From Roseobacter sp. MH60115 (GTDB lineage Bacteria; Pseudomonadota; Alphaproteobacteria; Rhodobacterales; Rhodobacteraceae): a stretch of 64,000 nt of DNA. The notes beneath the pieces were generated by a model that saw nothing but the letters and a program-made list of their open reading frames with translations, had not been told where the DNA came from and did not search any database. The stretch lies in assembly GCF_015644665.1 (NCBI RefSeq), contig NZ_JADOBQ010000001.1, positions 868,001 through 932,000 of the forward strand, read 5' to 3'. This document shows, piece after piece, positions 24,843-34,606 of the stretch (the stretch's first letter is position 1; each line of letters opens with the position of its first letter). The translations under genes and the position numbers were made by a program.

Positions 24843-27800
24843 ATGATTTTCCGATTTTTAACATTCGCGCTTGATACAGAACGGCGGGAGCTGCGGGAAA
24901 ATGCCCGCATCGTGCCCCTGTCCCCCAAGGCTTTCGATGTGTTGTGGTATCTCATTGAACGCCAGGATCGGGTGGTGCCGAAGGCCGAACTGTTGGATGC
25001 CTTCTGGTCGGCGCAGGTCTCCGAGGCGGCGCTGCAGAAAACCATCAGCCTGATCCGCAAGGCGGTGACATCGGAGGGCCCCGCGCCGGAGGTGCTGAAA
25101 ACCTATCACGGTCTTGGGTTTCGCTTTGTTGCCAGCGCGCGCGAAAGCCAACCGGCTGCACAATCGGGCGCAGTGGAGGAGGGTGTCGTACCACCACTGC
25201 TGCGGGAACAGCGTTTGGTCACGATTCTCAGTTTGCGGGTGCGGACGTCAGACAACCAGGCCGCACCAGAACACCCGCCCCTTTCGGATGCTTTTCTCGC
25301 CCGCGCCCGGGACATTGTCGATCAGAACCAGGGGCATCTGCTGCGGATGATGTCGAACGGTTTCACCCTGTCTTTCGGCCTGCACGACCTGTTTGAGGAT
25401 GGTGCGCGGCGGGCGGCACATTGCGCGTTGGGATTGCTGCGGGCCGCGGCGCTGCTCGGGCCGGGCGCGGAGCTATCCATCGGGATTGATACCGGCAACA
25501 GCGACGTCGCAGAAGGGCAGGAGGCGGTGAATTGGGCGCCGCCGGGGGAGATCGAGCGCAAATCCGGATCCCTCTCCGAGGGCGCCGCCGGTGGCGAGAT
25601 TATCGTCAGTTCCGCGACTCGCGACCAGTTGCGGGACGAAGCGGAGTGTGTCCAATGTCCCGGCGGGGCGCGGCTGCTTTCGATGACGCCGATGCAATCG
25701 GGCGTCCCGGCACGTCCGCAGAAGAAACCTGCCGCCTTCGTAGGGCGCCGTGCAGAGATGGCGTTCCTGTCGAAAAGCCGGGAGCTGATGCAGGCAGGAG
25801 AGGGGCAGGGCATCGTCTTGTCCGGCCCTGCGGGCATTGGCAAAACACGGCTGGTGTCCGAGTTTCTGGCAACGCTGGACGGCGCCGAGGTGCGACAGGT
25901 CAAGCTGCAGTGCCTGCCCAGTTTGATGAACTCGCCCCGTGCACCGATACGGGATATGTGCCTGGCGCTGTTTTCACCCGCGCCTGAGGGCACGCGTCTG
26001 GATGACGTTGAGGCGGCCTTGCTGAAAGACCTCTGTGAGGAGCCCGGCGGGCCCGGCGCGGTGCTGGAGACCCTGTCCGATCATCAGCGCCGGCAGCGCA
26101 GTTTCCAGTTGATCGACAGGTTGCTGGCGGCCCGTTGTGCCGCGCAGCCGATGGTTCTGGTGCTGGAAGACACACATTGGCTGGACGCGACCTCGCAGGC
26201 GTATCTTGAGGCGATGCTGCGCGATATCGGCAACAAGCGCTTGATGATCGTGATGACCACCCGTCCCACTGATACACCGCCGCTGACCGAAGGCATCCTG
26301 CACCTTGCTCCTCTGGGGCATGCGGACAGCGTCACGTTGCTCAATCAGAATGCCGAGGCCGCAGCCTTTGATCAGGGCGCCGCAGACCATCTGGTCCGCC
26401 GCGCCGCAGGCAACCCGTTCTTCATCGAGGAACTGGCCCTGGCATGTCAGGTCGGCGCGGATCCCGCGACCGAATTGCCGGACACTGTGCAGGCGGTCAC
26501 TGCCGTTCGGATTGGCGCGCTGGATGCCGGGCTGCGCAACCTCCTCTATGTCATCGCCGTGATCGGTCCCCCGGCGCCTCTGGACCTGATGACGCCTCTG
26601 CTCGGTCAGCGCGGCGAAGATATCGAGAGGGCGCTTGAACCGCTCATCCGCATGGGGTTTTTGCAATCGGAGCCGGATGGCTACGGGTTCCGGCATATGC
26701 TGATCCATGACACCGCCTGCACGATGGTCGCCCCGCAGGATCGCAAGCGCCTGCACGGAGAAATCGCCGCACTGCTGGAAGCTGGGGTGGCGGAGCGGGC
26801 GCCGAGGCCGGAACGGCTTGCCTGGCATCATCAGGAAGCCGGAGCGACCGAGACGGCCATTTCCTATTGGATCGCCGCCAGCCGGGACGCGCTCCGTCGC
26901 TCGGCACGGCATGAGGCGATTGCCTTTGCCCGGGACGGTCTGGCCCTGATCGATGCCGATGCTCCGGAGGCCGCGAAGAAAGAGCTTGACCTGCAGCTAT
27001 GTCTGGCACCGGCCCTCGCAGCGCTACGCGGCTATGGCGCGCGGGATGTAGGGGAGGCCTACGCCCGCGCGCGCGTCCTCAACCGTGGCATCGACAGCAT
27101 CAAGACAGAGATCAGGGTGCTGGTGGGGCTGTGGATTCACACCTGGGTCAGCGGGCGCCTGACAGAGTCGCTGGGCCATGCCGGCAAGCTTCTGGAGATC
27201 GCCGCACAGATTAAGGACCCCGCGCTCAATCTTCAGGCGGAGGCCAGCGTCGGGCAGGTCCTGCTGCACCGGGGTGCGACGGTCAAGGCGCTGACGCATC
27301 TGGTGTCGGGACTGCACAACACCGGTGATACACCGCCCGCCACGCTGCCCGCACAAAACTCCGCCGTGGCCTGTGCGGCCTACGCGGCCTGGGCCACCAG
27401 CCTGTCGGGGGATGCCACGCAGGCCAGAAGCTACATTGAGCGGTCCGGCGGATTGAGCGCGGTCTTCGAAAACCCCTTTGCGCAGGCCATTCACTTCGCG
27501 CTCTGCTCGGAACCCTTCATGTTCATGGGAGATGTGGCGGCGTGTCTTTCCTTTGCGGATCGCGCCGTCGCCGTCAGCCGGGAGCACAATTTCGATTTCT
27601 GGCTGAGCACTGGTTTGGTCATGCGCGGCTGGGCCTTGGGGCAGATGCAGGACTTCGCGGCGGGCTTTGATGCGCTCGACGAGGGGATCGCCGTTTTCGA
27701 AGCTGCCGGGGCGGGTGTACAGCTGGCCAATTGGTACGGGCTGAAGGCAGAGACCTTCCTGGCGGCGGACCAGCCCGACGCGGGGCTGGACGCCGCCCGC

Positions 27801-27992
27801 CATGCCCTGAGCTGCGCGCAAAAGGCGGAGGATGTTTTCTTCACACCGCGCATCCATATGACGGCGTCGCGCCTGCACGGACTGCTGGGGGCCGAGGACC
27901 GCGCCGAAGAGCATGCGCAGCACGCCGCGGATCTGATCCGGAGGTTTGATATGGCCCCGTCGTTCCTCGCGCGCACCGGTGGGGAAACCTGA
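24843..27992 (+). CDS. Large multidomain regulator: OmpR-type winged helix, cyclase-like, STAND ATPase, TPR
   Basis: A 1049-residue cytoplasmic protein. Residues 1-100 form a CadC/OmpR-type winged-helix DNA-binding domain (LSPKAFDVLWYLIER, YHGLGFRFVA). Residues about 120-280 resemble a degenerate class III nucleotide cyclase domain. An AAA/STAND module follows, with Walker A GPAGIGKT at 328-335 and Walker B VLVLEDTHW near 440. The C-terminal 400 residues are helical, TPR-like repeats. Such proteins act as signal-integrating transcription regulators. There is no membrane segment. The start at 24843 has only a weak ribosome-binding site. The targets are unknown. Confidence 0.85.
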   Translation: MIFRFLTFALDTERRELRENARIVPLSPKAFDVLWYLIERQDRVVPKAELLDAFWSAQVSEAALQKTISLIRKAVTSEGPAPEVLKTYHGLGFRFVASARESQPAAQSGAVEEGVVPPLLREQRLVTILSLRVRTSDNQAAPEHPPLSDAFLARARDIVDQNQGHLLRMMSNGFTLSFGLHDLFEDGARRAAHCALGLLRAAALLGPGAELSIGIDTGNSDVAEGQEAVNWAPPGEIERKSGSLSEGAAGGEIIVSSATRDQLRDEAECVQCPGGARLLSMTPMQSGVPARPQKKPAAFVGRRAEMAFLSKSRELMQAGEGQGIVLSGPAGIGKTRLVSEFLATLDGAEVRQVKLQCLPSLMNSPRAPIRDMCLALFSPAPEGTRLDDVEAALLKDLCEEPGGPGAVLETLSDHQRRQRSFQLIDRLLAARCAAQPMVLVLEDTHWLDATSQAYLEAMLRDIGNKRLMIVMTTRPTDTPPLTEGILHLAPLGHADSVTLLNQNAEAAAFDQGAADHLVRRAAGNPFFIEELALACQVGADPATELPDTVQAVTAVRIGALDAGLRNLLYVIAVIGPPAPLDLMTPLLGQRGEDIERALEPLIRMGFLQSEPDGYGFRHMLIHDTACTMVAPQDRKRLHGEIAALLEAGVAERAPRPERLAWHHQEAGATETAISYWIAASRDALRRSARHEAIAFARDGLALIDADAPEAAKKELDLQLCLAPALAALRGYGARDVGEAYARARVLNRGIDSIKTEIRVLVGLWIHTWVSGRLTESLGHAGKLLEIAAQIKDPALNLQAEASVGQVLLHRGATVKALTHLVSGLHNTGDTPPATLPAQNSAVACAAYAAWATSLSGDATQARSYIERSGGLSAVFENPFAQAIHFALCSEPFMFMGDVAACLSFADRAVAVSREHNFDFWLSTGLVMRGWALGQMQDFAAGFDALDEGIAVFEAAGAGVQLANWYGLKAETFLAADQPDAGLDAARHALSCAQKAEDVFFTPRIHMTASRLHGLLGAEDRAEEHAQHAADLIRRFDMAPSFLARTGGET

Positions 27993-28225
27993 GGCACGGG
28001 CCCAACGTCAGGGTTTGGTCATGACTCTGTCAGGATTCTTTCCACCGCTTCTGAAATCCTCGGCGGGCGCCGTATCGCGCCGGATACGGTCGTCTTTTGA
28101 AATGAGTATTGAGCGCGCGCAGGCGGGTGATGGCATGACCGTGTCACACTTCCGATGGTGAATGAGATTGGCTGGGCCGCTGCAAAAGCCATGGCGTTAC
28201 ATTGAGGTACGAGGGGTTTCGGGTC

Positions 28226-29155
28226 GTGAATTTGAATTGGGATGATCTGCGGATTTTGCTGGCCATTGTCCGTTCCGGCTCGCTCACGCGGGCCTCTGTC
28301 ATGTTGGGGATTGACCAGTCAACGGCCGGGCGCAGGTTGTCGGCGCTCGAAGCGGCGCTGGGCACCACGCTTTTTCTGAGATCGAAAACCGGCATCATCC
28401 CGACCGAGATCGGTGAGAAACTGATCGTGCACGCCGTGGAGATCGAACGGCGCGCCGACACCATCGCCGAGGTTGCGGCAGCGCCCGAAGAGGGTCCTGT
28501 GGGGCAGTTGCAGATCATGGGTGATCACTGGGTGCTCGAACATCTGGCAAATCGCTTCCTGCCGTCCTTTGCAAAGGCCCACCCGCAGATGTCGCTGCGG
28601 CTGGCCTCCGGGCAGCCCACCGCATCGCTCTGGACGGCGGCAACGATTTCTCTGTGGTTCGAGGATCCGCCGCAGATGGGTGAGTTTGCCATCAAGCTGG
28701 CGGAGGTGCCCTTTGCCGTTTACGGACCCCGTGGCGCCAACCATGACGATCTGCCGTGGGTGTCCATGATGGATGAAAGCGCCACCCGCCGCGCGCCCGC
28801 CAAGTTTCTCGAGAAGATGCGCAAACCCGAAGAGGCCCTGCAGCTGACGGCCAATGACGCGCGGCTGGTGCGCAGTGCGGTTGCCGGTGGGCTGGGCAAG
28901 GGGTTGCTGCCGGTCTGCGTCGGAGATGTCGACCCGGCGCTGCAGCGCATTGCTCATCCGGACTATGAGATCACCCGCGTCCTGCATCTGCATGCGCATC
29001 CCGACACGGTGCAGACGCTGCGGGTGCAGACAGCCATCCGGTGGCTGCGCGAGCGGGCCCAGGACATCTTTGGCGATCCGGCGCAGGAGGAGCCGCAGAC
29101 GAGCAAGGTGGCGCGTTTCAAGGGGCGCACGGACAAGCAGCGCGCCTGTGCATAA
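28226..29155 (+). CDS. LysR-family transcriptional regulator
   Basis: A 309-residue LysR-type protein. The winged HTH runs from about residue 4 (WDDLRILLAIVRSGSLTRAS, then DQSTAGRRLSALEAALG). The effector-binding half follows from about residue 90. GTG 28226 is taken as start because the protein then begins MNLNWDDLRI, which is usual for this family, and GAGGGG lies upstream; a TTG at 28202 is in frame. The next gene on the same strand encodes a Gfa-like protein 50 bases downstream. The regulated gene is not evident. Confidence 0.85.
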   Translation: MNLNWDDLRILLAIVRSGSLTRASVMLGIDQSTAGRRLSALEAALGTTLFLRSKTGIIPTEIGEKLIVHAVEIERRADTIAEVAAAPEEGPVGQLQIMGDHWVLEHLANRFLPSFAKAHPQMSLRLASGQPTASLWTAATISLWFEDPPQMGEFAIKLAEVPFAVYGPRGANHDDLPWVSMMDESATRRAPAKFLEKMRKPEEALQLTANDARLVRSAVAGGLGKGLLPVCVGDVDPALQRIAHPDYEITRVLHLHAHPDTVQTLRVQTAIRWLRERAQDIFGDPAQEEPQTSKVARFKGRTDKQRACA

Positions 29156-29205
29156 CGACAGGCGCGGGGCAGGGCGGCATGTCCTGCGCAAGGGGAGGTA
29201 GTTGT

Positions 29206-29616
29206 GTGACATCATCGATTTCCGCCAAATGCGCCTGTGGAGCGCTGCAATTTCAGTCCACCGCGGCGCCGGTGATGCAGGTGATCTGCCATTGCGCAGA
29301 TTGCCGCGCGGCGACCGGTCGGTCGTTTTGTGAAACGGCCTTCTTCCGCACAGGGCACGGCGCCATCACCGGACCGCAGAGCGTGACGTCCTTTTTTGCG
29401 GCGTCCGGTGCGCGAACGGAACGCGTGTCCTGCAGCCGGTGCCGGACCGTCATGTTCGACACCTCCGACAGGTTTCCGGACATCATCGGCGTGCTCGCCG
29501 AGACGATCGAGCCGCCCTTCGTGGCGAAACCTGCCTGCCACATGTGGGTCAGCAGCAAGGTGGCCGGCAGCGATATCACCGATGGGCTGCCGCAGCATGC
29601 CGAAGGCCTGTCTTAA
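29206..29616 (+). CDS. GFA-family zinc-binding protein (glutathione-dependent formaldehyde-activating-like)
   Basis: A 136-residue Mss4-like fold protein. Zinc-binding cysteines occur in KCACGALQF, ICHCADCRAATG and SCSRCRTVMFD, the usual order in the family. The GFA name derives from Gfa of Paracoccus, but most members have no proven role in formaldehyde chemistry. The start is GTG 29206 because AGGGGAGG lies 7 bases upstream; longer in-frame versions run into the LysR gene. Convergent with an unknown gene after 9 bases. Confidence 0.8.
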   Translation: MTSSISAKCACGALQFQSTAAPVMQVICHCADCRAATGRSFCETAFFRTGHGAITGPQSVTSFFAASGARTERVSCSRCRTVMFDTSDRFPDIIGVLAETIEPPFVAKPACHMWVSSKVAGSDITDGLPQHAEGLS

Positions 29617-29625
29617 CGGCGGGTG

Positions 29626-30096
29626 TCAGACCGTCTCCAGACCCGCGGGCCGGTTCAGATACGCCTGCGGATCGGGTACCGGGCCCATCATGGTTGCGCG
29701 CCAGGCCTCCTGTTCGGCGTTGATCAACGCCAGTTCCCAGACGCAGGCAATCACCGGCCGGTCACGTGTATCAAGGGGGGCGGTCGCGCCATAGACCCGG
29801 CGATAATTGTGCTGGCAGAGGACCGATCCCTGACACCACCAATGCACTGAAATCGTCAGGCCCAGAGCGCCGGGATGCACGAAAACGAAGCCCAGGTCAT
29901 TGCTCTCGCCCTCGTGCTGGGCGCGCGGCACAACGTCCTCCAGCAGGATCGATTGCGCCAGGGCAACCATGTCGTCGCCTATGGCACTGCCCTCTGCCAG
30001 AATGCTGTAGGCTTTGAACTTGAGGGCTCCTGCAGACCAGATGCCGAGGTGTTCGACACGGCGAGGATGGTGAGTTTCTGTGGGTGGATGGGCCAT
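29626..30096 (-). CDS. Conserved-looking hypothetical protein
   Basis: A 156-residue soluble protein that I do not recognise. It has mixed alpha/beta character, with HLGIWSAGALKFKAYSIL near the start and a Trp-rich stretch VHWWCQG in the middle. The chosen ATG 30096 has GGGAG upstream; an in-frame start at 30129 has none. It lies downstream of the LacI regulator on the same strand, with a 95-base gap. Codon use looks normal for the region, so it is probably real. Confidence 0.6.
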   Translation of the reverse strand: MAHPPTETHHPRRVEHLGIWSAGALKFKAYSILAEGSAIGDDMVALAQSILLEDVVPRAQHEGESNDLGFVFVHPGALGLTISVHWWCQGSVLCQHNYRRVYGATAPLDTRDRPVIACVWELALINAEQEAWRATMMGPVPDPQAYLNRPAGLETV

Positions 30097-30191
30097 GGGT
30101 ACTCCCGCATGTGATGGCTCATGTAACAATCTGCTGCGCGGGAAGGCCAGTGCTCTGGTGCGGCGGTTCGCAATGCAGTGTCCATCGCGGG

Positions 30192-31223
30192 CTAGTGCGT
30201 GCCTCGTTTCACAAGGTCCGGGTCGATCATGACGACCTCGCCCGGTTTCTGTGGGTTCGCCAGACGCCCTTCCAGCAGACGCAGCACCTCATCGACGGTT
30301 TTGGCCAAGGGGTTGCGGACCGTTGTCAGATTAAACTCCGCCCAGGCCGCCATCGCGATGTCGTCAAAGCCGATGATCGCCAGATCCTCCGGCACCGTCA
30401 GGTTCCGGCAGTTTCGGGCGAAGGAAAGGGCCCCAAGCGCCATGGCGTCATTGGCGCAGACAACCGCGTCAGGGGATGTGTCCTGCAAGAGTGTGCGCAT
30501 GGCCGACTGCCCGCCGCCAAAGCTGTAGTCGGAGGTCACCTGCGCGGCGAGGGTCAGCCCGGCCTCTGCCAACCGCTCGACCACGCCCGCCAGCCGTTCC
30601 TGCTCGGATGACAGGGTGGGTGGCCCGCCGATGTACCCAATGCGTCGCCGCCCACTCTCCAACAGCAGGGTCACCGCCTGCACCATGCCGATGTGGTTGC
30701 GACAGGCGATACAATCGATGGCCGGATGCGATATCACGCGGCCCGAAAAGATCACCGGGATGTTGAGTTTCGTGCAGTTGTCGATCAGCGCTTCGCCAAG
30801 GCTGCCGCCGCGCACGATCAGCGCGTCCAGCGGGTAGGAGAGAATCGATGTGACGCTCTCGTCCAGCCCCTCCGCCTGTCCGCCGAGGACGATAGGCCAC
30901 TTGCCCGAGGCATTCAGCGCAGACACCAGCGCCGCCAACCATTCGCTGTCGTATGGGTTGCTCAGCTCCCCGACCACCACGCCAACCAGATCGGTCGCAG
31001 CACCCTGCAGACTGGCGGCGAGCGCGTTCGGGCGATACCCCAGATCCATTGCCGTTTTCAGCACAAGCTGGCGTTTATCCGCATCCAGGTAGGCGCCGGG
31101 CGTGAAGGCGCGCGACACCGCAGAGCGAGACACACCAGCCGCCTCCGCCACGTCAGCAGCGGTTACGCGCGCCCGGCGACGGGGCTGTGCCGCGCGGTCG
31201 GCAAGGGGGCGATCATGGGCCAT
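30192..31223 (-). CDS. LacI-family repressor of the ugp-type transporter operon
   Basis: A 343-residue LacI/GalR regulator. The HTH is ADVAEAAGVSRSAVSRAF, with the hinge helix NALAASLQG after it. The periplasmic-binding-protein-like sensor domain covers the rest. ATG 31223 is chosen over the in-frame TTG at 31238. It is divergent from the substrate-binding protein gene, and a CACGCGTG core palindrome overlaps the transporter promoter. LacI members usually sense sugars, so the transporter substrate may be sugar-like. Confidence 0.9.
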   Translation of the reverse strand: MAHDRPLADRAAQPRRRARVTAADVAEAAGVSRSAVSRAFTPGAYLDADKRQLVLKTAMDLGYRPNALAASLQGAATDLVGVVVGELSNPYDSEWLAALVSALNASGKWPIVLGGQAEGLDESVTSILSYPLDALIVRGGSLGEALIDNCTKLNIPVIFSGRVISHPAIDCIACRNHIGMVQAVTLLLESGRRRIGYIGGPPTLSSEQERLAGVVERLAEAGLTLAAQVTSDYSFGGGQSAMRTLLQDTSPDAVVCANDAMALGALSFARNCRNLTVPEDLAIIGFDDIAMAAWAEFNLTTVRNPLAKTVDEVLRLLEGRLANPQKPGEVVMIDPDLVKRGTH

Positions 31224-31280
31224 CGCGACGGTCCTCAATTTTTTTCAAAAACCTTCCGAACCGTCACATACTTGTAAAAT

Positions 31281-31309
31281 TTGACAGTTATGTGAACACG
31301 CGTGCATAT
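31281..31309 (+). promoter_or_regulatory. Promoter and LacI-type operator for the ugp-like operon
   Basis: TTGACA at 31281-31286 is followed after 17 bases by GCATAT at 31304-31309. Within the spacer is the palindrome CACGCGTG (31297-31304), the CG-centred core typical of LacI operators. A second, distant dyad arm CGTGTTCA (31332-31339) mirrors TGAACACG (31293-31300). A repressor bound here would block RNA polymerase. Confidence 0.6.
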
Positions 31310-31459
31310 TTCGAATGTCCACGGAGTGTTCCGTGTTCATATCGCGACGCTTGCGTATGTCGACACTCGACTTTTGCACAGGGAAGCCAATGTGGCGCTG
31401 CGCCACTAAAACAATATCTCATTCACCGCACTCACGCGGTGACAACATCGGAGCCTGAC

Positions 31460-32764
31460 ATGAAATTTCTGCAGATTGCAGCAACAACGGCTGCCTTCGG
31501 TCTGACGACCACGGCAACCTTTGCTGAAACCAATATTACCTTTTGGCACGCTATGGGGGGGCAGCTGGGCGAAACCGTCAATCAGATGGCCGAAGATTTC
31601 AATGCCAGCCAGGATGACTACAAAATCACGCCCGTCTACAAGGGCAGCTATGAGGAAACCCTGACCGCAGGCATCGCGTCCTTCCGCGCCGGCGAGCATC
31701 CGAACATCATTCAGGTTTTTGACGCCGGTGCCGCCACGGTGATCGGAGCCAAGGGCGCGACCATCCCGGTGGCCGACCTGCTGGCCGACAACGGTATCGA
31801 TTTCGACATCAACGACTACATCACCGGCGTGCGCTACTTCTACGCGGACAGCGACGACAAGATGATCGGCATGCCGTTCAACTCCTCGACGCCGATCATG
31901 TATTACAACATCGACGCGCTTGAAAAAGCCGGTGTGACCCCGCCGAAGACATGGGAAGAGTTTGCCTCCGTCACCGCGCCAGCGCTGAAGGAAGCGGGCT
32001 ATATTCCGCTGTCGCAATCGCACCTGCCGTGGATTTTCACCGAGAACTTCTTCTCGCGTCACAACCTGCAGTTTGCCTCTAACAACAACGGCTATGACAG
32101 CACCGACACCAAGATCTTGATCGACAACCCGGCGATCAAGGCGCATTTCACAGCGCTTTCGGACTGGAAAGAGCAGGGCCTGTTTGAATGGTACGGCACC
32201 GGCTGGGGCGACAACGCCAAGCCCTTCGAAGAAGGCCAGGTGGCCATGTGGCTGGGCTCTTCGGGCTCTTTCGGTGGTCTGATCCAGAAAGACCTCGGGT
32301 TTGAGTTTTCCGCGACCATGCTGCCCTATTGGGAAGCTGTGACAACAGAGCCTACACAGACCTTCATCGGGGGGGCGGCACTCTTTGCGATGTCCGGCAA
32401 ATCTGCTGAGGAAAACAAGGCCACAGCCGAATTCTTCAAGTTCCTGACCGCGCCAGAGACCCAGTATTTCTGGCACAAGGAAACTGGTTATGTGCCGATC
32501 ACCACAGCCGCATATGAAGCCGCGGCGAGCGATGGCCACTACGAGCGTTTCCCTGCCGCCGAAGTGGGCATCAAGCAGCTGACCTTGCCAGCCGGTGATC
32601 ACACCAAGGGCTACCGTATGGGCTTCTACGTGCAGATCCGCGACATCATGAACCGCGAATATGGTCGTATCCTGACCGGTGAATCGGACGTCGACGCGGC
32701 TTTCAAAGCCATTGAGACCGAAGCCAACGCCCTGTTGGCCCGTTTCGCAAAAACACAAGGCTGA
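31460..32764 (+). CDS. ugpB: UgpB-like extracellular substrate-binding protein
   Basis: A 434-residue periplasmic protein with a cleavable signal peptide (residues 1 to about 22, cut after TATFA). Mature start ETNITFWHAMGGQLGE, followed by TPVYKGSYEETLTAGIASFR and PNIIQVFDAGAATV, closely follows the UgpB pattern for glycerol-3-phosphate or glycerophosphodiesters. The start ATG 31460 has GGAG upstream. A stable hairpin follows the stop, before the permease gene, and would favour high expression of the binding protein. LacI-type rather than Pho-type control leaves the substrate open. Confidence 0.85.
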   Translation: MKFLQIAATTAAFGLTTTATFAETNITFWHAMGGQLGETVNQMAEDFNASQDDYKITPVYKGSYEETLTAGIASFRAGEHPNIIQVFDAGAATVIGAKGATIPVADLLADNGIDFDINDYITGVRYFYADSDDKMIGMPFNSSTPIMYYNIDALEKAGVTPPKTWEEFASVTAPALKEAGYIPLSQSHLPWIFTENFFSRHNLQFASNNNGYDSTDTKILIDNPAIKAHFTALSDWKEQGLFEWYGTGWGDNAKPFEEGQVAMWLGSSGSFGGLIQKDLGFEFSATMLPYWEAVTTEPTQTFIGGAALFAMSGKSAEENKATAEFFKFLTAPETQYFWHKETGYVPITTAAYEAAASDGHYERFPAAEVGIKQLTLPAGDHTKGYRMGFYVQIRDIMNREYGRILTGESDVDAAFKAIETEANALLARFAKTQG

Positions 32765-32785
32765 CGCACAGCTTGGGAACCAATG

Positions 32786-32812
32786 AGAGTGGCCGCCTCC
32801 CGCGGCCACTCT
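32786..32812 (+). terminator. Intercistronic hairpin after ugpB
   Basis: A perfect 11-bp stem, AGAGTGGCCGC with GCGGCCACTCT, encloses the loop CTCCC. There is no U-tract, so it is more likely an mRNA-stabilising or partial-termination element that raises binding protein relative to permease. Confidence 0.75.
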
Positions 32813-32832
32813 GCACATGACAGGGACAGTTC

Positions 32833-33714
32833 ATGAAACGCGCAGGCTTTACCACCGTCTGGCTGCCAGTGGCTTTGCTGCTGCCGCAGCTGATGATCAT
32901 CGCGATCTTTTTCTACTGGCCTGCGGGCTGGGCTTTGCAATCCTCCTTTTACCTGCAGGACCCGTTTGGCTTCGGCTCGACCTTTGTGGGGGTGGATAAC
33001 TACACCGATCTGACAAACAACGGCGAATACATGCGGATTGCGTGGTTCACGGTCGTCTACTCGGCGCTTGTCACGTTTTTTTCCCTCTCCATCGCGCTGC
33101 TACTGGCGGTCAAGGCCGACAATGTGATCCGCGGCGCCAAGAGCTATCGCACGCTGCTGATGTGGGTCTATGCGATCGCGCCCCCGGTGGCGGGTTTTCT
33201 GGGCATCCTCTTCTTTGACCAGCGCAACGGGCCGCTCACGGTGTTTTTTCAGACCTTCGGCTGGGATTTCAAACTGGGCGTGAACTACAACTCGACGGCC
33301 ACTGCCATGGTCATGGTCGCCGTCTGGAAACAGATCCCCGTGAATTTCATCTTTTTCCTCTCCGGTCTGCAATCGATCCCCCGCGCCGTGCGCGAGGCGG
33401 CGATGATCGACAACCGTTCTGCCACAGGCCGCTTCTGGCAGGTGACCTTCCCGCTGCTGGCACCCACCGCCTTCTTTTTGCTGATCATCAACATCACCTA
33501 TGCGCTTTTCGATACCTTCGGGATCATCGATGCGCTGATGAAGGGTGAGCCGGGCAACAACCCGATGACCCTGGTCTACAAGGTTTATCTCGACGGGTTC
33601 CGGGGCAACGATCTGGGCGGGTCTTCCGCGCAATCGGTGATCCTGATGGTGCTTGTGCTCCTGCTGACCGTTTTCCAATTCCGGCTGATCGAACGCCGGA
33701 TCCACTATACCTGA
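32833..33714 (+). CDS. ugpA: UgpA-like ABC transporter permease
   Basis: A 293-residue MalF-type permease with six predicted transmembrane helices. The EAA loop is REAAMIDNRSATGRFWQVTFP, near residue 190, where the ATPase docks. It pairs with the UgpE-like protein encoded next (10-base gap). AGGGAC precedes the ATG at 33 bases after the ugpB hairpin region. The sequence lies in a conventional binding protein-permease-permease-ATPase operon. Confidence 0.88.
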   Translation: MKRAGFTTVWLPVALLLPQLMIIAIFFYWPAGWALQSSFYLQDPFGFGSTFVGVDNYTDLTNNGEYMRIAWFTVVYSALVTFFSLSIALLLAVKADNVIRGAKSYRTLLMWVYAIAPPVAGFLGILFFDQRNGPLTVFFQTFGWDFKLGVNYNSTATAMVMVAVWKQIPVNFIFFLSGLQSIPRAVREAAMIDNRSATGRFWQVTFPLLAPTAFFLLIINITYALFDTFGIIDALMKGEPGNNPMTLVYKVYLDGFRGNDLGGSSAQSVILMVLVLLLTVFQFRLIERRIHYT

Positions 33715-33724
33715 GGGGCGCGAC

Positions 33725-34594
33725 ATGACACAGACATCCCCCCGCCGCCGCATCCGCTGGTCCACCGTTTCGGATCACACGATCCTGACGCTTGGCGCCA
33801 TCCTGATGATGGCCCCGCCGCTTCTGGCCTTCATCTCCGCATCGCATGACGCGGTGACCATCCACCGCGAGGGCATCCAGTTGGGGTTCGGCGACCAGCT
33901 GGGCACCAACTTCCGCAAAGCCATGTTTGAAAAGGGTGGTTTTACCCAGACGGTCGATGGCACGCTGATGCTGATCAACTCGCTGATCCTCGGGATCGGC
34001 TTTGCCGTCGGCAAGATCATCATTTCGATGATGGCGGCCTATGCGATTGTCTATTTCCGCCTGCGGTTTGCGACGCTGGCCTTCTGGATGATCTTCACCA
34101 CGCTGCTGTTGCCGCTGGAGGTGCGCATTCTGCCCTCCTACGAGGCGATCCAGCGGCTGGGGCTGACCAATACCTACACCGGGTTGATCGTGCCGCTGAT
34201 TGCCTCTGCCACCGGCACCTTCTTTTTCCGGCAGTTCTTTATGTCGGTGCCCGAAGAACTGGCCGAGGCGGCGCGGATTGATGGCGCGGGCCCGGTGAAG
34301 TTCTTCATCGACATTCTGGTGCCGCTCAGCCGCACGATGATTGCCGCGATTTTCATCATCATGTTCGTCTTTGGCTGGAACCAGTACCTCTGGCCCACGC
34401 TGATCACCACCGATGAGAGCTTCTTCACGCTTGTGCGCGGGATCAAACAGATCGTGCTCAGCTATACGGACGCCCAGATACCCGAACACGGTCAGGCGCT
34501 CGCGCTGGCCATCATTGCCATGCTGCCCCCGGTGCTGATCGTGGTCTTTTTCCAGAATTGGTTCGTCAAGGGCCTCACAGAATCCGACAAGTAA
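33725..34594 (+). CDS. ugpE: UgpE-like ABC transporter permease
   Basis: A 289-residue MalG-type permease with six transmembrane helices. The EAA loop is PEELAEAARIDGAGPVKFF, followed by DILVPLSRTM. GAGGGG precedes the ATG. Its partner is the UgpA-like permease upstream, and the ATPase gene follows after 12 bases. The periplasmic loop near residues 35-80 is longer than usual for MalG proteins, as in UgpE. Confidence 0.88.
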   Translation: MTQTSPRRRIRWSTVSDHTILTLGAILMMAPPLLAFISASHDAVTIHREGIQLGFGDQLGTNFRKAMFEKGGFTQTVDGTLMLINSLILGIGFAVGKIIISMMAAYAIVYFRLRFATLAFWMIFTTLLLPLEVRILPSYEAIQRLGLTNTYTGLIVPLIASATGTFFFRQFFMSVPEELAEAARIDGAGPVKFFIDILVPLSRTMIAAIFIIMFVFGWNQYLWPTLITTDESFFTLVRGIKQIVLSYTDAQIPEHGQALALAIIAMLPPVLIVVFFQNWFVKGLTESDK

Positions 34595-34606
34595 GGAACG
34601 CGATAC

